Shown here one piece after another: positions 53,652 through 61,399 of a stretch of 64,000 bases of DNA. The number at the start of each line of letters is the position of its first letter. The stretch's first letter is position 1. The notes beneath the pieces were generated by a model. That model did no database searches and had not been told where the DNA came from. It saw only the letters and a list, made by a program, of their open reading frames with translations. Where the stretch lies: assembly GCA_947497895.1 (NCBI GenBank), contig CANMIL010000003.1:434001-498000 (forward strand), written 5' to 3'. This DNA comes from an uncultured Tenacibaculum sp. GTDB taxonomy: Bacteria; Bacteroidota; Bacteroidia; Flavobacteriales; Flavobacteriaceae. A program made the translations under genes and the position numbers.

Positions 53652-55547
53652 CTATTCATTTTCCTGAAACTGTAAATACTTCTCTACCGTTTTATTAATC
53701 GGTGGAATATCTTCTTCTTGAATTGTTTTTAAGATGGCTGCTGTAATTGGAGTAATACTTACAATTCTATTCGCTTGGTATTCGATAATTTTCTCAAACA
53801 AGTTTCTTGCTACTCTGGCATTACCGAAATGAGCATCTTTCTTCTCGTAGAATTTATCGAACATAAAATGTAGCTTTTCACGAGCATCATCGGTTAATAC
53901 AAAATCATTCTTCCTACAGAACAACTCAAATATCCCAATAAGTTCAGAAGGTTTATAGTGATCAAACGTAAAATACCTGTTAAAACGTGATTGTAATCCA
54001 GGATTTGAAGTAATAAAATCTTTCATTTCATCTGGATATCCAGCAACAATTACTACTAATTCCTTACGATGATCTTCCATTTTTTTAAGCAAGACCTCAA
54101 TGGCCTCATTCCCAAAATCCTGTTTATTTTCTTTTGCTAAGGCATAAGCTTCATCAATAAACAACACCCCATTTAGCGAAGTATTAATTATTTCTTCAAC
54201 TTTTAAAGCTGTTTGTCCAACATATCCAGCCACCATTCCGCTTCTATCAGTCTCTACTAAATGCCCTTTTTCCAAATACCCTAAATGCTTGTATATTTTA
54301 GAAACCAATCGAGCAACTGTTGTTTTTCCAGTTCCTGGAGGTCCCATAAACACAGAATGTAAAGAATTGTTCACTGTTTTCAAACCTTCCTTTTCACGCA
54401 ACTTTTGTACTTTTAAAAAGTTAGTTAACTCCTCTATGGCTGTTTTAATAGATTCCAAACCAATTAATTCATTTAGCTCATCTAAAACGTCATCTAAGGT
54501 TTCATTTTCATCAACTTCTGTTTGTTTTACCCCTTGAAGTTTCTGTTTCGGATGCAAAACGCTGTCATTAATTTCCTTTAAAGCTTCCTTCTCTTCCTCA
54601 GAAATGGTTCCATCAGCCTTCGCTATCAATGAAGCAATTCGGTATAAAAACGCGCCTGAATTTGTAAAGTGTTTGTTATCTAGCTTTTTGAGAATAAGAG
54701 GTAATAGAAACTCATTCTTAAATTCATTTCCTAGATTAAATAGTGAAGCTTGCTGAATGATTTCAATATTCTTATCGAAACTTTGGGTTGTCACGAAATT
54801 ATTTATGCGCTCAATAGTTAAACTGCTAATAATATCATTCCCTTGTAATTTCTCAAATAAAAAGGCCAACAGAAACTTGACTCTTAAAGTAGCCTCTTCA
54901 TTCTCCATATCATGTAAAATCGCTATTTTATTATATACTTTGATGATGTCTTGCAATACAACATGCTCCGCTTTAAATTCGATAGCATCATCAGTTTTTT
55001 GCACAATTGTATTGATTACATTGGAAAAATGCTTGTTACGATTTAGGTCTTCAACCAAATCTTGAATTTTCTCTCCTTCATCTTTTAAGATTTCTAAAAA
55101 ACCATGGTTTATGGCGTAGTCTTTTTCAGAGCCTTCTTTTTGATTTACAAACTCCTTAAATTTATTCGTAAAATAATCTAAGTTCTTCTTTTGCTCTTTG
55201 TGCTGAAGCGTTAAATCTTCTACTAATGATTTGAAGACCTCCACGTGATTTTTCAGCAACTTGTTTACATTAGGGTCAGTCAAAGAATCTAAATCTAATG
55301 GTAATGAATTGGTAGAAGTGTGTATTCTTTTCGAAGAAATTAAAACGTCTACTTCATCGATTGATCCATTGGAACTATATACCAATAACACATCTTCCTC
55401 TTTTAATTGTAATTGCGGAAAATTTTTTGTTAACTGGAATATTCTAATTGGGTTTATGGTTTTTCCTTTAAAGAAAAACTGACGGTCTTCTTGCTTCAAT
55501 TTCCCTAAAAACTGATCAATAAGTCTGTATTGTTTTACGTTGTACAT
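53652..55547 (-). CDS. AAA+ ATPase, CbxX/SpoVK-like, with TerB-like segment
   Basis: 631 residues. N-terminus about 25-80 looks like a bacterial PH-type domain (EEDVLLVYSSN...VLISSKRIH). A helical region follows, with a TerB-like segment at about 290-335 (IASLIAKADGTISEEEKEAL, an acidic metal-binding-like loop). The AAA+ module at about 350-600 has Walker A GPPGTGKTT (about 399), Walker B GVLFIDEAYAL, sensor 1 VIVAGYPDEM and an arginine finger region GLQSRFNR. CbxX-type ATPases remodel protein complexes. It is coupled to the dioxygenase and lies 110 bp after the ABC ATPase gene. Confidence 0.88.
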   Translation of the reverse strand: MYNVKQYRLIDQFLGKLKQEDRQFFFKGKTINPIRIFQLTKNFPQLQLKEEDVLLVYSSNGSIDEVDVLISSKRIHTSTNSLPLDLDSLTDPNVNKLLKNHVEVFKSLVEDLTLQHKEQKKNLDYFTNKFKEFVNQKEGSEKDYAINHGFLEILKDEGEKIQDLVEDLNRNKHFSNVINTIVQKTDDAIEFKAEHVVLQDIIKVYNKIAILHDMENEEATLRVKFLLAFLFEKLQGNDIISSLTIERINNFVTTQSFDKNIEIIQQASLFNLGNEFKNEFLLPLILKKLDNKHFTNSGAFLYRIASLIAKADGTISEEEKEALKEINDSVLHPKQKLQGVKQTEVDENETLDDVLDELNELIGLESIKTAIEELTNFLKVQKLREKEGLKTVNNSLHSVFMGPPGTGKTTVARLVSKIYKHLGYLEKGHLVETDRSGMVAGYVGQTALKVEEIINTSLNGVLFIDEAYALAKENKQDFGNEAIEVLLKKMEDHRKELVVIVAGYPDEMKDFITSNPGLQSRFNRYFTFDHYKPSELIGIFELFCRKNDFVLTDDAREKLHFMFDKFYEKKDAHFGNARVARNLFEKIIEYQANRIVSITPITAAILKTIQEEDIPPINKTVEKYLQFQENE

Positions 55548-55657
55548 AGCTTCAAAAATAAGTTAGCCAATGAAGTTATTCATAAAGAACAACCTTCAAT
55601 TGGAGTAGATTGGTTAAATGTAACCTTATAAATCAAAAAAAGAATTAGATAATAGTA

Positions 55658-56467
55658 TTACTGTCCAGTATCTATTTGCATCATAGAATCTTCAACATGG
55701 TGCACTAATTCATCAAAATGTGCCAATCTTTTGGTTTCTCTATTTCGATTAAAAGGTAAATCTACATTAATGTGTTTTACAAAATTAGAAGGTGCATGCT
55801 TCATGATATAAATATCATCTGCTAAGTAAACAGCTTCTTGGATATCGTGTGTTACGAATAAAATAGTCGGACTGAACTTTTCCCAAATACCAATCAGTAA
55901 GTCTTGCATTTGCAATCTTGTTTTAACATCTAAAGCCCCGAAAGGTTCGTCCATCAGTAAAATCTCTGGATTCGACATTAAACTTCTAGCAATAGCAACA
56001 CGTTGTAACTGACCTCCTGATAAATTCGGATATTGAGCATATTTCTTTTCATGTCCATCCAAACCAACTAGTTGAATCATTTCCATTGCTTTTTCATCTC
56101 TTTCTTTCTTTGAAATTCCTTGAAATTGCAATCCTAAACCGACATTTTCCAAAACCGTCATCCAAGGTAATGATGAATATTGTTGGAATACCATACTTAC
56201 GCGATTTTGCTTACTAACAGGTTTTCCTTTTACCAAAACGGTACCCGAAGTTGGTTCTTGTAATCCCGCAATGTATCGAAGTACGGTAGATTTACCACAT
56301 CCAGACATTCCCAAAATAACAGCAAATTGCCCTTGCATTGGCTTGTCTTCAATTAGTAAATCTAGGTTCTCTATAATTTGAGTTTTTCCATTATTATACG
56401 ATTGATGTACTCCACGGAGCTCAATAATATTTTGTGATTGTGGGTTATCAAAAAAATCTAATGCCAT
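55658..56467 (-). CDS. ABC transporter ATP-binding protein (SsuB/TauB type)
   Basis: 269 residues. Walker A GMSGCGKST, Q-loop FQQYSSLPWMTV, signature LSGGQLQRVAIAR, Walker B ILLMDEPFGALD and switch His in VTHDIQEAV are all present. The SLPWMTVLENVGLGL segment is typical of importers for nitrate, sulfonate and taurine. It is the ATPase of the transporter with the permease 1 bp upstream and the OmpA-fused binding protein before it. Confidence 0.93.
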   Translation of the reverse strand: MALDFFDNPQSQNIIELRGVHQSYNNGKTQIIENLDLLIEDKPMQGQFAVILGMSGCGKSTVLRYIAGLQEPTSGTVLVKGKPVSKQNRVSMVFQQYSSLPWMTVLENVGLGLQFQGISKKERDEKAMEMIQLVGLDGHEKKYAQYPNLSGGQLQRVAIARSLMSNPEILLMDEPFGALDVKTRLQMQDLLIGIWEKFSPTILFVTHDIQEAVYLADDIYIMKHAPSNFVKHINVDLPFNRNRETKRLAHFDELVHHVEDSMMQIDTGQ

Positions 56468-56468
56468 A

Positions 56469-57440
56469 CTAATGTTTGTTGCCTTTATTTACGTGTTTAA
56501 ATGGAAAAAGTAACTTATCAATCATTACAAATAAGCGATCTTGGAGCACTCCTATAAGAACGATGATAATTAAAATAGCAAACGCTTTGTCTATTCTACT
56601 CTGCCTTTTAGCAGTCCAAATTAATTCTCCAATACCACCTCCTTTGTTTAACATTTCAACAATGGTAATATAGGTCCATGAAATAGCTGTTAACACACGG
56701 ATATCATCAATGAGTTTTGACAATACATATGGAATGTAAACCGTTTTCACTGTTTGCCAAGGAGAAGCTCCAAGAGTAAAAACTGTATTTAAATATACTT
56801 TTTGAACCTCATCTATTCGTTGAACCACAACAGGAATCAAATAGACGATAATACCGAAGGCAAGAAAAGACACTTTCATTTGACTTCCTAACCCTAACCA
56901 CATGATAAAAATACCTGTTACTGCCGTTAAAGGAATGAATCGATAAGAATCAATAATTTTACTGAAGAGTCCTCTAAACAAAGGAACCAACCCAAGTAAA
57001 AAACCAATGGGAATAGCGACAACAATTGCCAATAAATACCCCAAAACATTTAGTTTTATTGAAAAAAAGGTGTTTCCTATAACGTCATCATCCTTATTTA
57101 ATTCTGGAAAAGCTTTAATTACCTTGATAGGAGAAGGTAATAAGGGATACACTTTGTTTTTTACTAAACCAAATTCGTTTAATTCTTCTTTACTTAAAAC
57201 TTCCAATTTATCGTAATTAGCAACTAAAGTAGAGTCGTTTTCATAGTACAACTTATTTTCTTCTTTTAACGACGAAGGTTGAATTGCTTCATTTTGTGTT
57301 ACCACATTTTTCGACAAAACCTCTGCCATTAAAAACCATACTAAAACAAGAATTACGCTTCCCAAGGCGGTAAGCGTAATTTTTTGTTTTGATTCAAGTT
57401 CACCGCGTAACTCGAATAATTTTTTGAAAGAACCAGACAT
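56469..57440 (-). CDS. ABC transporter permease with periplasmic insertion
   Basis: 323 residues. After a first helix at about 24-44, about 75 residues (about 45-120) lie in the periplasm, unlike usual SsuC/TauC permeases. The BPD-type permease domain follows with helices at about 130-310 and the ATPase-contact loop TLGASPWQTVKTVYIPYV. The stop/start with the binding protein overlaps by one base. The extra periplasmic stretch may dock the membrane-anchored binding protein. Confidence 0.88.
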   Translation of the reverse strand: MSGSFKKLFELRGELESKQKITLTALGSVILVLVWFLMAEVLSKNVVTQNEAIQPSSLKEENKLYYENDSTLVANYDKLEVLSKEELNEFGLVKNKVYPLLPSPIKVIKAFPELNKDDDVIGNTFFSIKLNVLGYLLAIVVAIPIGFLLGLVPLFRGLFSKIIDSYRFIPLTAVTGIFIMWLGLGSQMKVSFLAFGIIVYLIPVVVQRIDEVQKVYLNTVFTLGASPWQTVKTVYIPYVLSKLIDDIRVLTAISWTYITIVEMLNKGGGIGELIWTAKRQSRIDKAFAILIIIVLIGVLQDRLFVMIDKLLFPFKHVNKGNKH

Positions 57441-58990
57441 TAATCTACAACTAATTCAAAGTCCGTTCTTCTATTCTTTGCTTTACAATCAGCATTTTGA
57501 TTGCGCTCACAACCTGGAACAGGTTTATCTGGACCATTACCTATAATGATAAATCTATTTTTAGGCATGCTATGCTCCGAGATCAAATAATCAGCCACTG
57601 CTTGCGCACGTTTCTTTGAAAGGGCAATATTAGAATTTCTGTTTCCTACATTATCCGTATTTCCTTCGATTCTAATTCTCGCATTTGCAAAAGCTCTAGC
57701 TATCGATGTAAATTGAATATCGATTAATTGCTTTGCATTTTCACCTAGCTTATACTCACCTGTGTTAAATGAAATACTTACCTTTTTTGATGATAACGAT
57801 TCTTTATCAACCAATTCAGGATTCACAGCAGTAAATTCTTTTTGCTTTTCTGGTGTGTGATTCGCTCCTGTTAACGACTTTGTTTTTGTTACTAAGTCTT
57901 TTGTAGAAAGTAATCTCCAGCTCTTTGCTCCCGCAGTGCTGTATCCTAAATCATTATACTTAACTTTCATTTTGTTGTATAAATCCTCACCAGTAACTCC
58001 TTTATAACCTTGATTTAACCCAAAGAAGTTTTCATTATCTCCATGAGTAGCTAAACGAACATTGTTAATAGCATCATAACAAAAGTCTTCTGGTTGAGAT
58101 AGACCTTCTGCTAAAATTTTAGCAGCTTTTCTCTTATTCGAGTCAGAAGCATTTAATTCTGAAGCTCCAATCATCCAACCTTCATATAAATCTCTCAACT
58201 GATCTTTATGCGTTTCAACGAATTCTTTTTTCGCTACAAAAACATCAGCAATAATATGAGTAGCATTCTTAGTACTTTCTAATACTCTTGAACCTGCCAC
58301 TTTACTTACACAATCCGCATCATCTGGACTCCAAACAACAGCAGCATCAACAGTTCCACTTTTAAATGCATCCGCAGCGTCAATTGCACTTGGTACCTCA
58401 ACAATAGTAACATCTTTTGGAGTTAAATCTCCTGCCTCAAGTAACCAAATTAAGAAAGAGTGTGATGGTGTCATTGGAGCAACCGCAATCTTCTTCCCTT
58501 TTAAATCACTTACTCGGCTAATTCCTCTCCTGGCAACAATCGCATCTCCTCCACGACTCCAATCTGCTTGGAATACAACTTGAGGTTGGTATTGCGATAA
58601 TCCGGCAACTTCCGTTGGAAAAGCATCAATAGTTGCCCACATTAAATCGATATCTCCATTTTTAAATGCATCACGAGAAGCATCAAAATCGTCAATTACT
58701 TTAAAGTTTACTTTGAATCCGTAATCTTTATAGAATCTCGATTCTGTATTTGCCTTAAAACCTTCGTTGAAATATTGTCCTCCAGCATAACCTCCCCAAG
58801 TCACAACACCGATGTTTAAAACATCATTGTAACCATCTTTCGTTTTAGAAGATGATGCTTTCGAAGTTACCTCATTTATTTTTTCTTTTACTTCAGGATC
58901 TCTTAACATGTTTAATAGGTAGTACACCCCTCCAATTATCGCTGCAACGATTAGAATTTTAGATAATGGAGTTAACCTTTTTCCTGCCAT
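57440..58990 (-). CDS. ABC substrate-binding protein fused to an OmpA peptidoglycan-binding domain
   Basis: 516 residues. N-terminal membrane anchor at about 10-29; periplasmic NMT1/TauA-like binding domain at about 55-350 (IGVVTWGGYAGGQYFNEGF, GDIDLMWATIDAFP, FKSGTVDAAVVWSPDDA); OmpA C-terminal domain at about 410-516 (IEGNTDNVGNRNSNIALSKKRAQAV, NRRTDFELVVD). Binding domain and cell-wall-binding domain in one protein are unusual: the transporter would be tied to peptidoglycan. It is the first gene of the ABC unit, overlapping the permease by 1 bp. Confidence 0.9.
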   Translation of the reverse strand: MAGKRLTPLSKILIVAAIIGGVYYLLNMLRDPEVKEKINEVTSKASSSKTKDGYNDVLNIGVVTWGGYAGGQYFNEGFKANTESRFYKDYGFKVNFKVIDDFDASRDAFKNGDIDLMWATIDAFPTEVAGLSQYQPQVVFQADWSRGGDAIVARRGISRVSDLKGKKIAVAPMTPSHSFLIWLLEAGDLTPKDVTIVEVPSAIDAADAFKSGTVDAAVVWSPDDADCVSKVAGSRVLESTKNATHIIADVFVAKKEFVETHKDQLRDLYEGWMIGASELNASDSNKRKAAKILAEGLSQPEDFCYDAINNVRLATHGDNENFFGLNQGYKGVTGEDLYNKMKVKYNDLGYSTAGAKSWRLLSTKDLVTKTKSLTGANHTPEKQKEFTAVNPELVDKESLSSKKVSISFNTGEYKLGENAKQLIDIQFTSIARAFANARIRIEGNTDNVGNRNSNIALSKKRAQAVADYLISEHSMPKNRFIIIGNGPDKPVPGCERNQNADCKAKNRRTDFELVVD

Positions 58991-59011
58991 AATTATATAT
59001 TTGATTAGTTG

Positions 59012-60019
59012 TTAAAAATTAAATAAATCTGAATATTGATTATTTTGATTATTTCTGTTTTGTTTTAAAATTGGTGCATCTAAATCAACACTATGACTAT
59101 CGTTTACCAATAAATCCTTTTGATTCCCAAGAATTAGAGAAACACCTTCTTTTTCCCACTTGTCTAATAGCTCAAGTCCTTCTTCTTCGAAAACACCATT
59201 TTGTAAGTCAATTGAATCCATGAAGTTATTTGACATTTCCATAAAACGTTCCATTTCTCCAATTTTCATACTTACATCATCAGCAATTGCTTCCAAAGCT
59301 CTATCGAACATTTCTTTTTTATCAGAGTTCCCAGCAATAATGTTCATAGCCGATTTCATTGCTGAATGACTTGCGCGAATTGCCTTTCTCTCTTGCTCTT
59401 TCACCATTACTTGATCTTCGATATCTTCTAATAAAATCTCAGAATTTTCATACATTTTCGTTAACACCCTGTATAAAATTTCCATTTTTCTATAAAGCTC
59501 ATCAAGCTTCATGTTCGACTCTTGTAAACGTCCTGCTTTCCTAGATTTAAGAATCATGATTCCTTTTTTATCCTTTTCCTTAGCAGCACTTGCCAATTTA
59601 AGATTGTTGTTAATGCTTTTCTTGTTATCGTTCATGATTTGCTGCAATCTTCTCATTTGCCCTTTCAATACAGCAATTTGCTTGTTCATTTTTTTAAGAT
59701 TGCTCTTCAAGTCATCAATATAACTCTTTAAAATACCTATTGGATCTATTTGGATGAAAAGCCCAGTAATCCATCTCATAAACGACTTATACATATAGAA
59801 AATAAGGCTTCGCATTTTAGGATCTAAAATCATATATATGATAACTCCTAAAACAGCTAATAAAGCACCTAAGTACAATGTATTTTCTACGATAGTAATT
59901 AAGAAAGGAAGTACCTTGTATAATCCATACAAAGCACCAGCTCCCAGTAATCCAGTAAATAACATTCCTGTTTTACCTTCGGGTCTTTCCCAAAATGATT
60001 TTGGTTTTAAGTTTTCCAT
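59012..60019 (-). CDS. Membrane-anchored coiled-coil protein of the ABC/AAA cluster
   Basis: 335 residues with two membrane segments (about 18-36 and 41-63), then an amphipathic helix near IGILKSYIDDLKSNLKKMNKQ and long helices at about 95-265, ending in a disordered Asn/Gln tail. The pattern resembles PspA/IM30-type or TelA-type coiled-coil proteins linked to membrane stress, but no residue-level match can be claimed. It lies 21 bp before the binding-protein gene and 2 bp after the next upstream gene, so it is an operon member. Confidence 0.8.
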   Translation of the reverse strand: MENLKPKSFWERPEGKTGMLFTGLLGAGALYGLYKVLPFLITIVENTLYLGALLAVLGVIIYMILDPKMRSLIFYMYKSFMRWITGLFIQIDPIGILKSYIDDLKSNLKKMNKQIAVLKGQMRRLQQIMNDNKKSINNNLKLASAAKEKDKKGIMILKSRKAGRLQESNMKLDELYRKMEILYRVLTKMYENSEILLEDIEDQVMVKEQERKAIRASHSAMKSAMNIIAGNSDKKEMFDRALEAIADDVSMKIGEMERFMEMSNNFMDSIDLQNGVFEEEGLELLDKWEKEGVSLILGNQKDLLVNDSHSVDLDAPILKQNRNNQNNQYSDLFNF

Positions 60020-60021
60020 TT

Positions 60022-60687
60022 TTATTTAAGGTATTGTTTCATTTTTTCAACATCTTGTTCGAGCTGAGTACGTAAATGAAGGTACGATAATTTAAAATCG
60101 TTTTTAGTTTTATCTATTTTGGTTTTACTTTCATCTACCACTTTTCTAAGTTCTGCTATTTGAGATTGATGCTTAGTAATTTCTTCAGTCAATTGCTTGA
60201 TTCTTTCAGACTTCTCTTTTATGATTGCCTCAAATTGAACAATTTCTTTCTCTTTATTACCAACCTTAGAAGTTAACTGACCTTCAAATGCCTTTAAAAA
60301 TGTGTTGTTTTCGTTATCAAGAACTTTAATATAATGCGTTGTTGATTCAACCAGCTTTTCTAAAGTTACTCCCATAGTAGAAGCTGTAGCGAAGGTAGAA
60401 CGGTATTTCGTTGCTTCATCCATTGGAATTTTCTCTAAAGCCTTCAACGCTTTTTTAAATTCCAAATAATCAAAGCCTTCAAGATTATTCTTCTCAATAG
60501 CTCCAAGTAGTTTATCGATAATTGCATTATCAACGTTGCCTGTGGTTGTAGTTGTTTGTGTATTACTCGGTGTTGGTTTGTTTTCTGCAACCTCTTTTTT
60601 AGGTTGTTCTTTGTTTTTTTCTGTAGGCTCTTTCTTTTCATCAGCCGAATCATCTACAATAAATAGTGATTTTAGGTTTTTAAGCAT
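60022..60687 (-). CDS. Cytoplasmic coiled-coil protein of the ABC/AAA cluster
   Basis: 221 residues. A low-complexity acidic/Lys/Pro/Thr linker at about 10-48 is followed by a helical domain at about 50-120 (KLLGAIEKNNLEGFDYLEFKKAL, ATASTMGVTLEKL) and a coiled coil at about 130-221. No membrane segment. I do not recognise a named family; toxic-anion-resistance (TelA-like) genes with similar helical layout occur in Ter-type loci. The stop is 2 bp before the next gene. Confidence 0.75.
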   Translation of the reverse strand: MLKNLKSLFIVDDSADEKKEPTEKNKEQPKKEVAENKPTPSNTQTTTTTGNVDNAIIDKLLGAIEKNNLEGFDYLEFKKALKALEKIPMDEATKYRSTFATASTMGVTLEKLVESTTHYIKVLDNENNTFLKAFEGQLTSKVGNKEKEIVQFEAIIKEKSERIKQLTEEITKHQSQIAELRKVVDESKTKIDKTKNDFKLSYLHLRTQLEQDVEKMKQYLK

Positions 60688-60754
60688 AATATTAATCGAA
60701 TTTCAACAAATTTAATAAAAATAAGCAATTGCCTATTTCGTCTTTATATTCAGG

Positions 60755-61258
60755 CTATTTCACTAGCTTATTCCATCCTACTTTCAAGACAAGTAGTAAC
60801 ACAACAAAAAGTCCTATCAAATACGATACGCTTCCAATAAAAAATACTCCAATGAAGATTTTTTGAACGAAATATGTAATAATGAGTGTTACAAAAATCA
60901 ACATAAACAGCCCTGATAATCTTTCAAAACCGGGAATTTCTTTTAAAGAAACAGTTTTCTTAATAATTAGTAACAATACACCCATTGCTACCACTGGCAA
61001 GTAATAAGTTAATACTGGTAAGTGCAGTAAGTTTCTTTTTAAGAAGAAAAGATTGTACACTATTAACATTAAAGCTAATAAACCTGGTATAACAGCGGCA
61101 TAAATCAAGAAAGTATACACATAGGTTATTGGACTTTTAAAATTAGCTCTATTAACAAATAATAATCCTATTAAGGAAATAATCCCAAGAACTATATAGA
61201 AGTTAAGTATCGTACTTGAATTTTTATCGATGAGATCAATAATATCTTGAACTGTCAC
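60755..61258 (-). CDS. Small multi-pass membrane protein, first gene of the ABC/AAA cluster
   Basis: 167 residues with about five membrane helices (about 18-36, 44-66, 78-98, 112-130, 135-160) and a conserved-looking loop KETVSLKEIPGF-like (KKTVSLKEIPGFERLSG). Family unknown. It is the first gene in the minus-strand direction, 67 bp before the coiled-coil gene, and divergent from clcA with 141 bp between the starts. Confidence 0.75.
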   Translation of the reverse strand: MTVQDIIDLIDKNSSTILNFYIVLGIISLIGLLFVNRANFKSPITYVYTFLIYAAVIPGLLALMLIVYNLFFLKRNLLHLPVLTYYLPVVAMGVLLLIIKKTVSLKEIPGFERLSGLFMLIFVTLIITYFVQKIFIGVFFIGSVSYLIGLFVVLLLVLKVGWNKLVK

Positions 61259-61302
61259 TGCTTTTCTTATTTATTTTACCATAATAGTAACACTTATATG
61301 TG

Positions 61303-61310
61303 TACTTTTG
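61303..61310 (+). promoter_or_regulatory. Candidate -7 element for the CLC gene
   Basis: TACTTTTG fits TAnnTTTG, about 90 bp before the ATG at 61400. No good -33 TTG is seen. Confidence 0.35.
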
Positions 61311-61399
61311 GCATATTTTGTTACTTTTATTTTGTTATAAATTTAACTTTTTTCAAACTTTTCGTTTTTTCGCAGTTTTTCCACTAGAAATAAAGGTAC

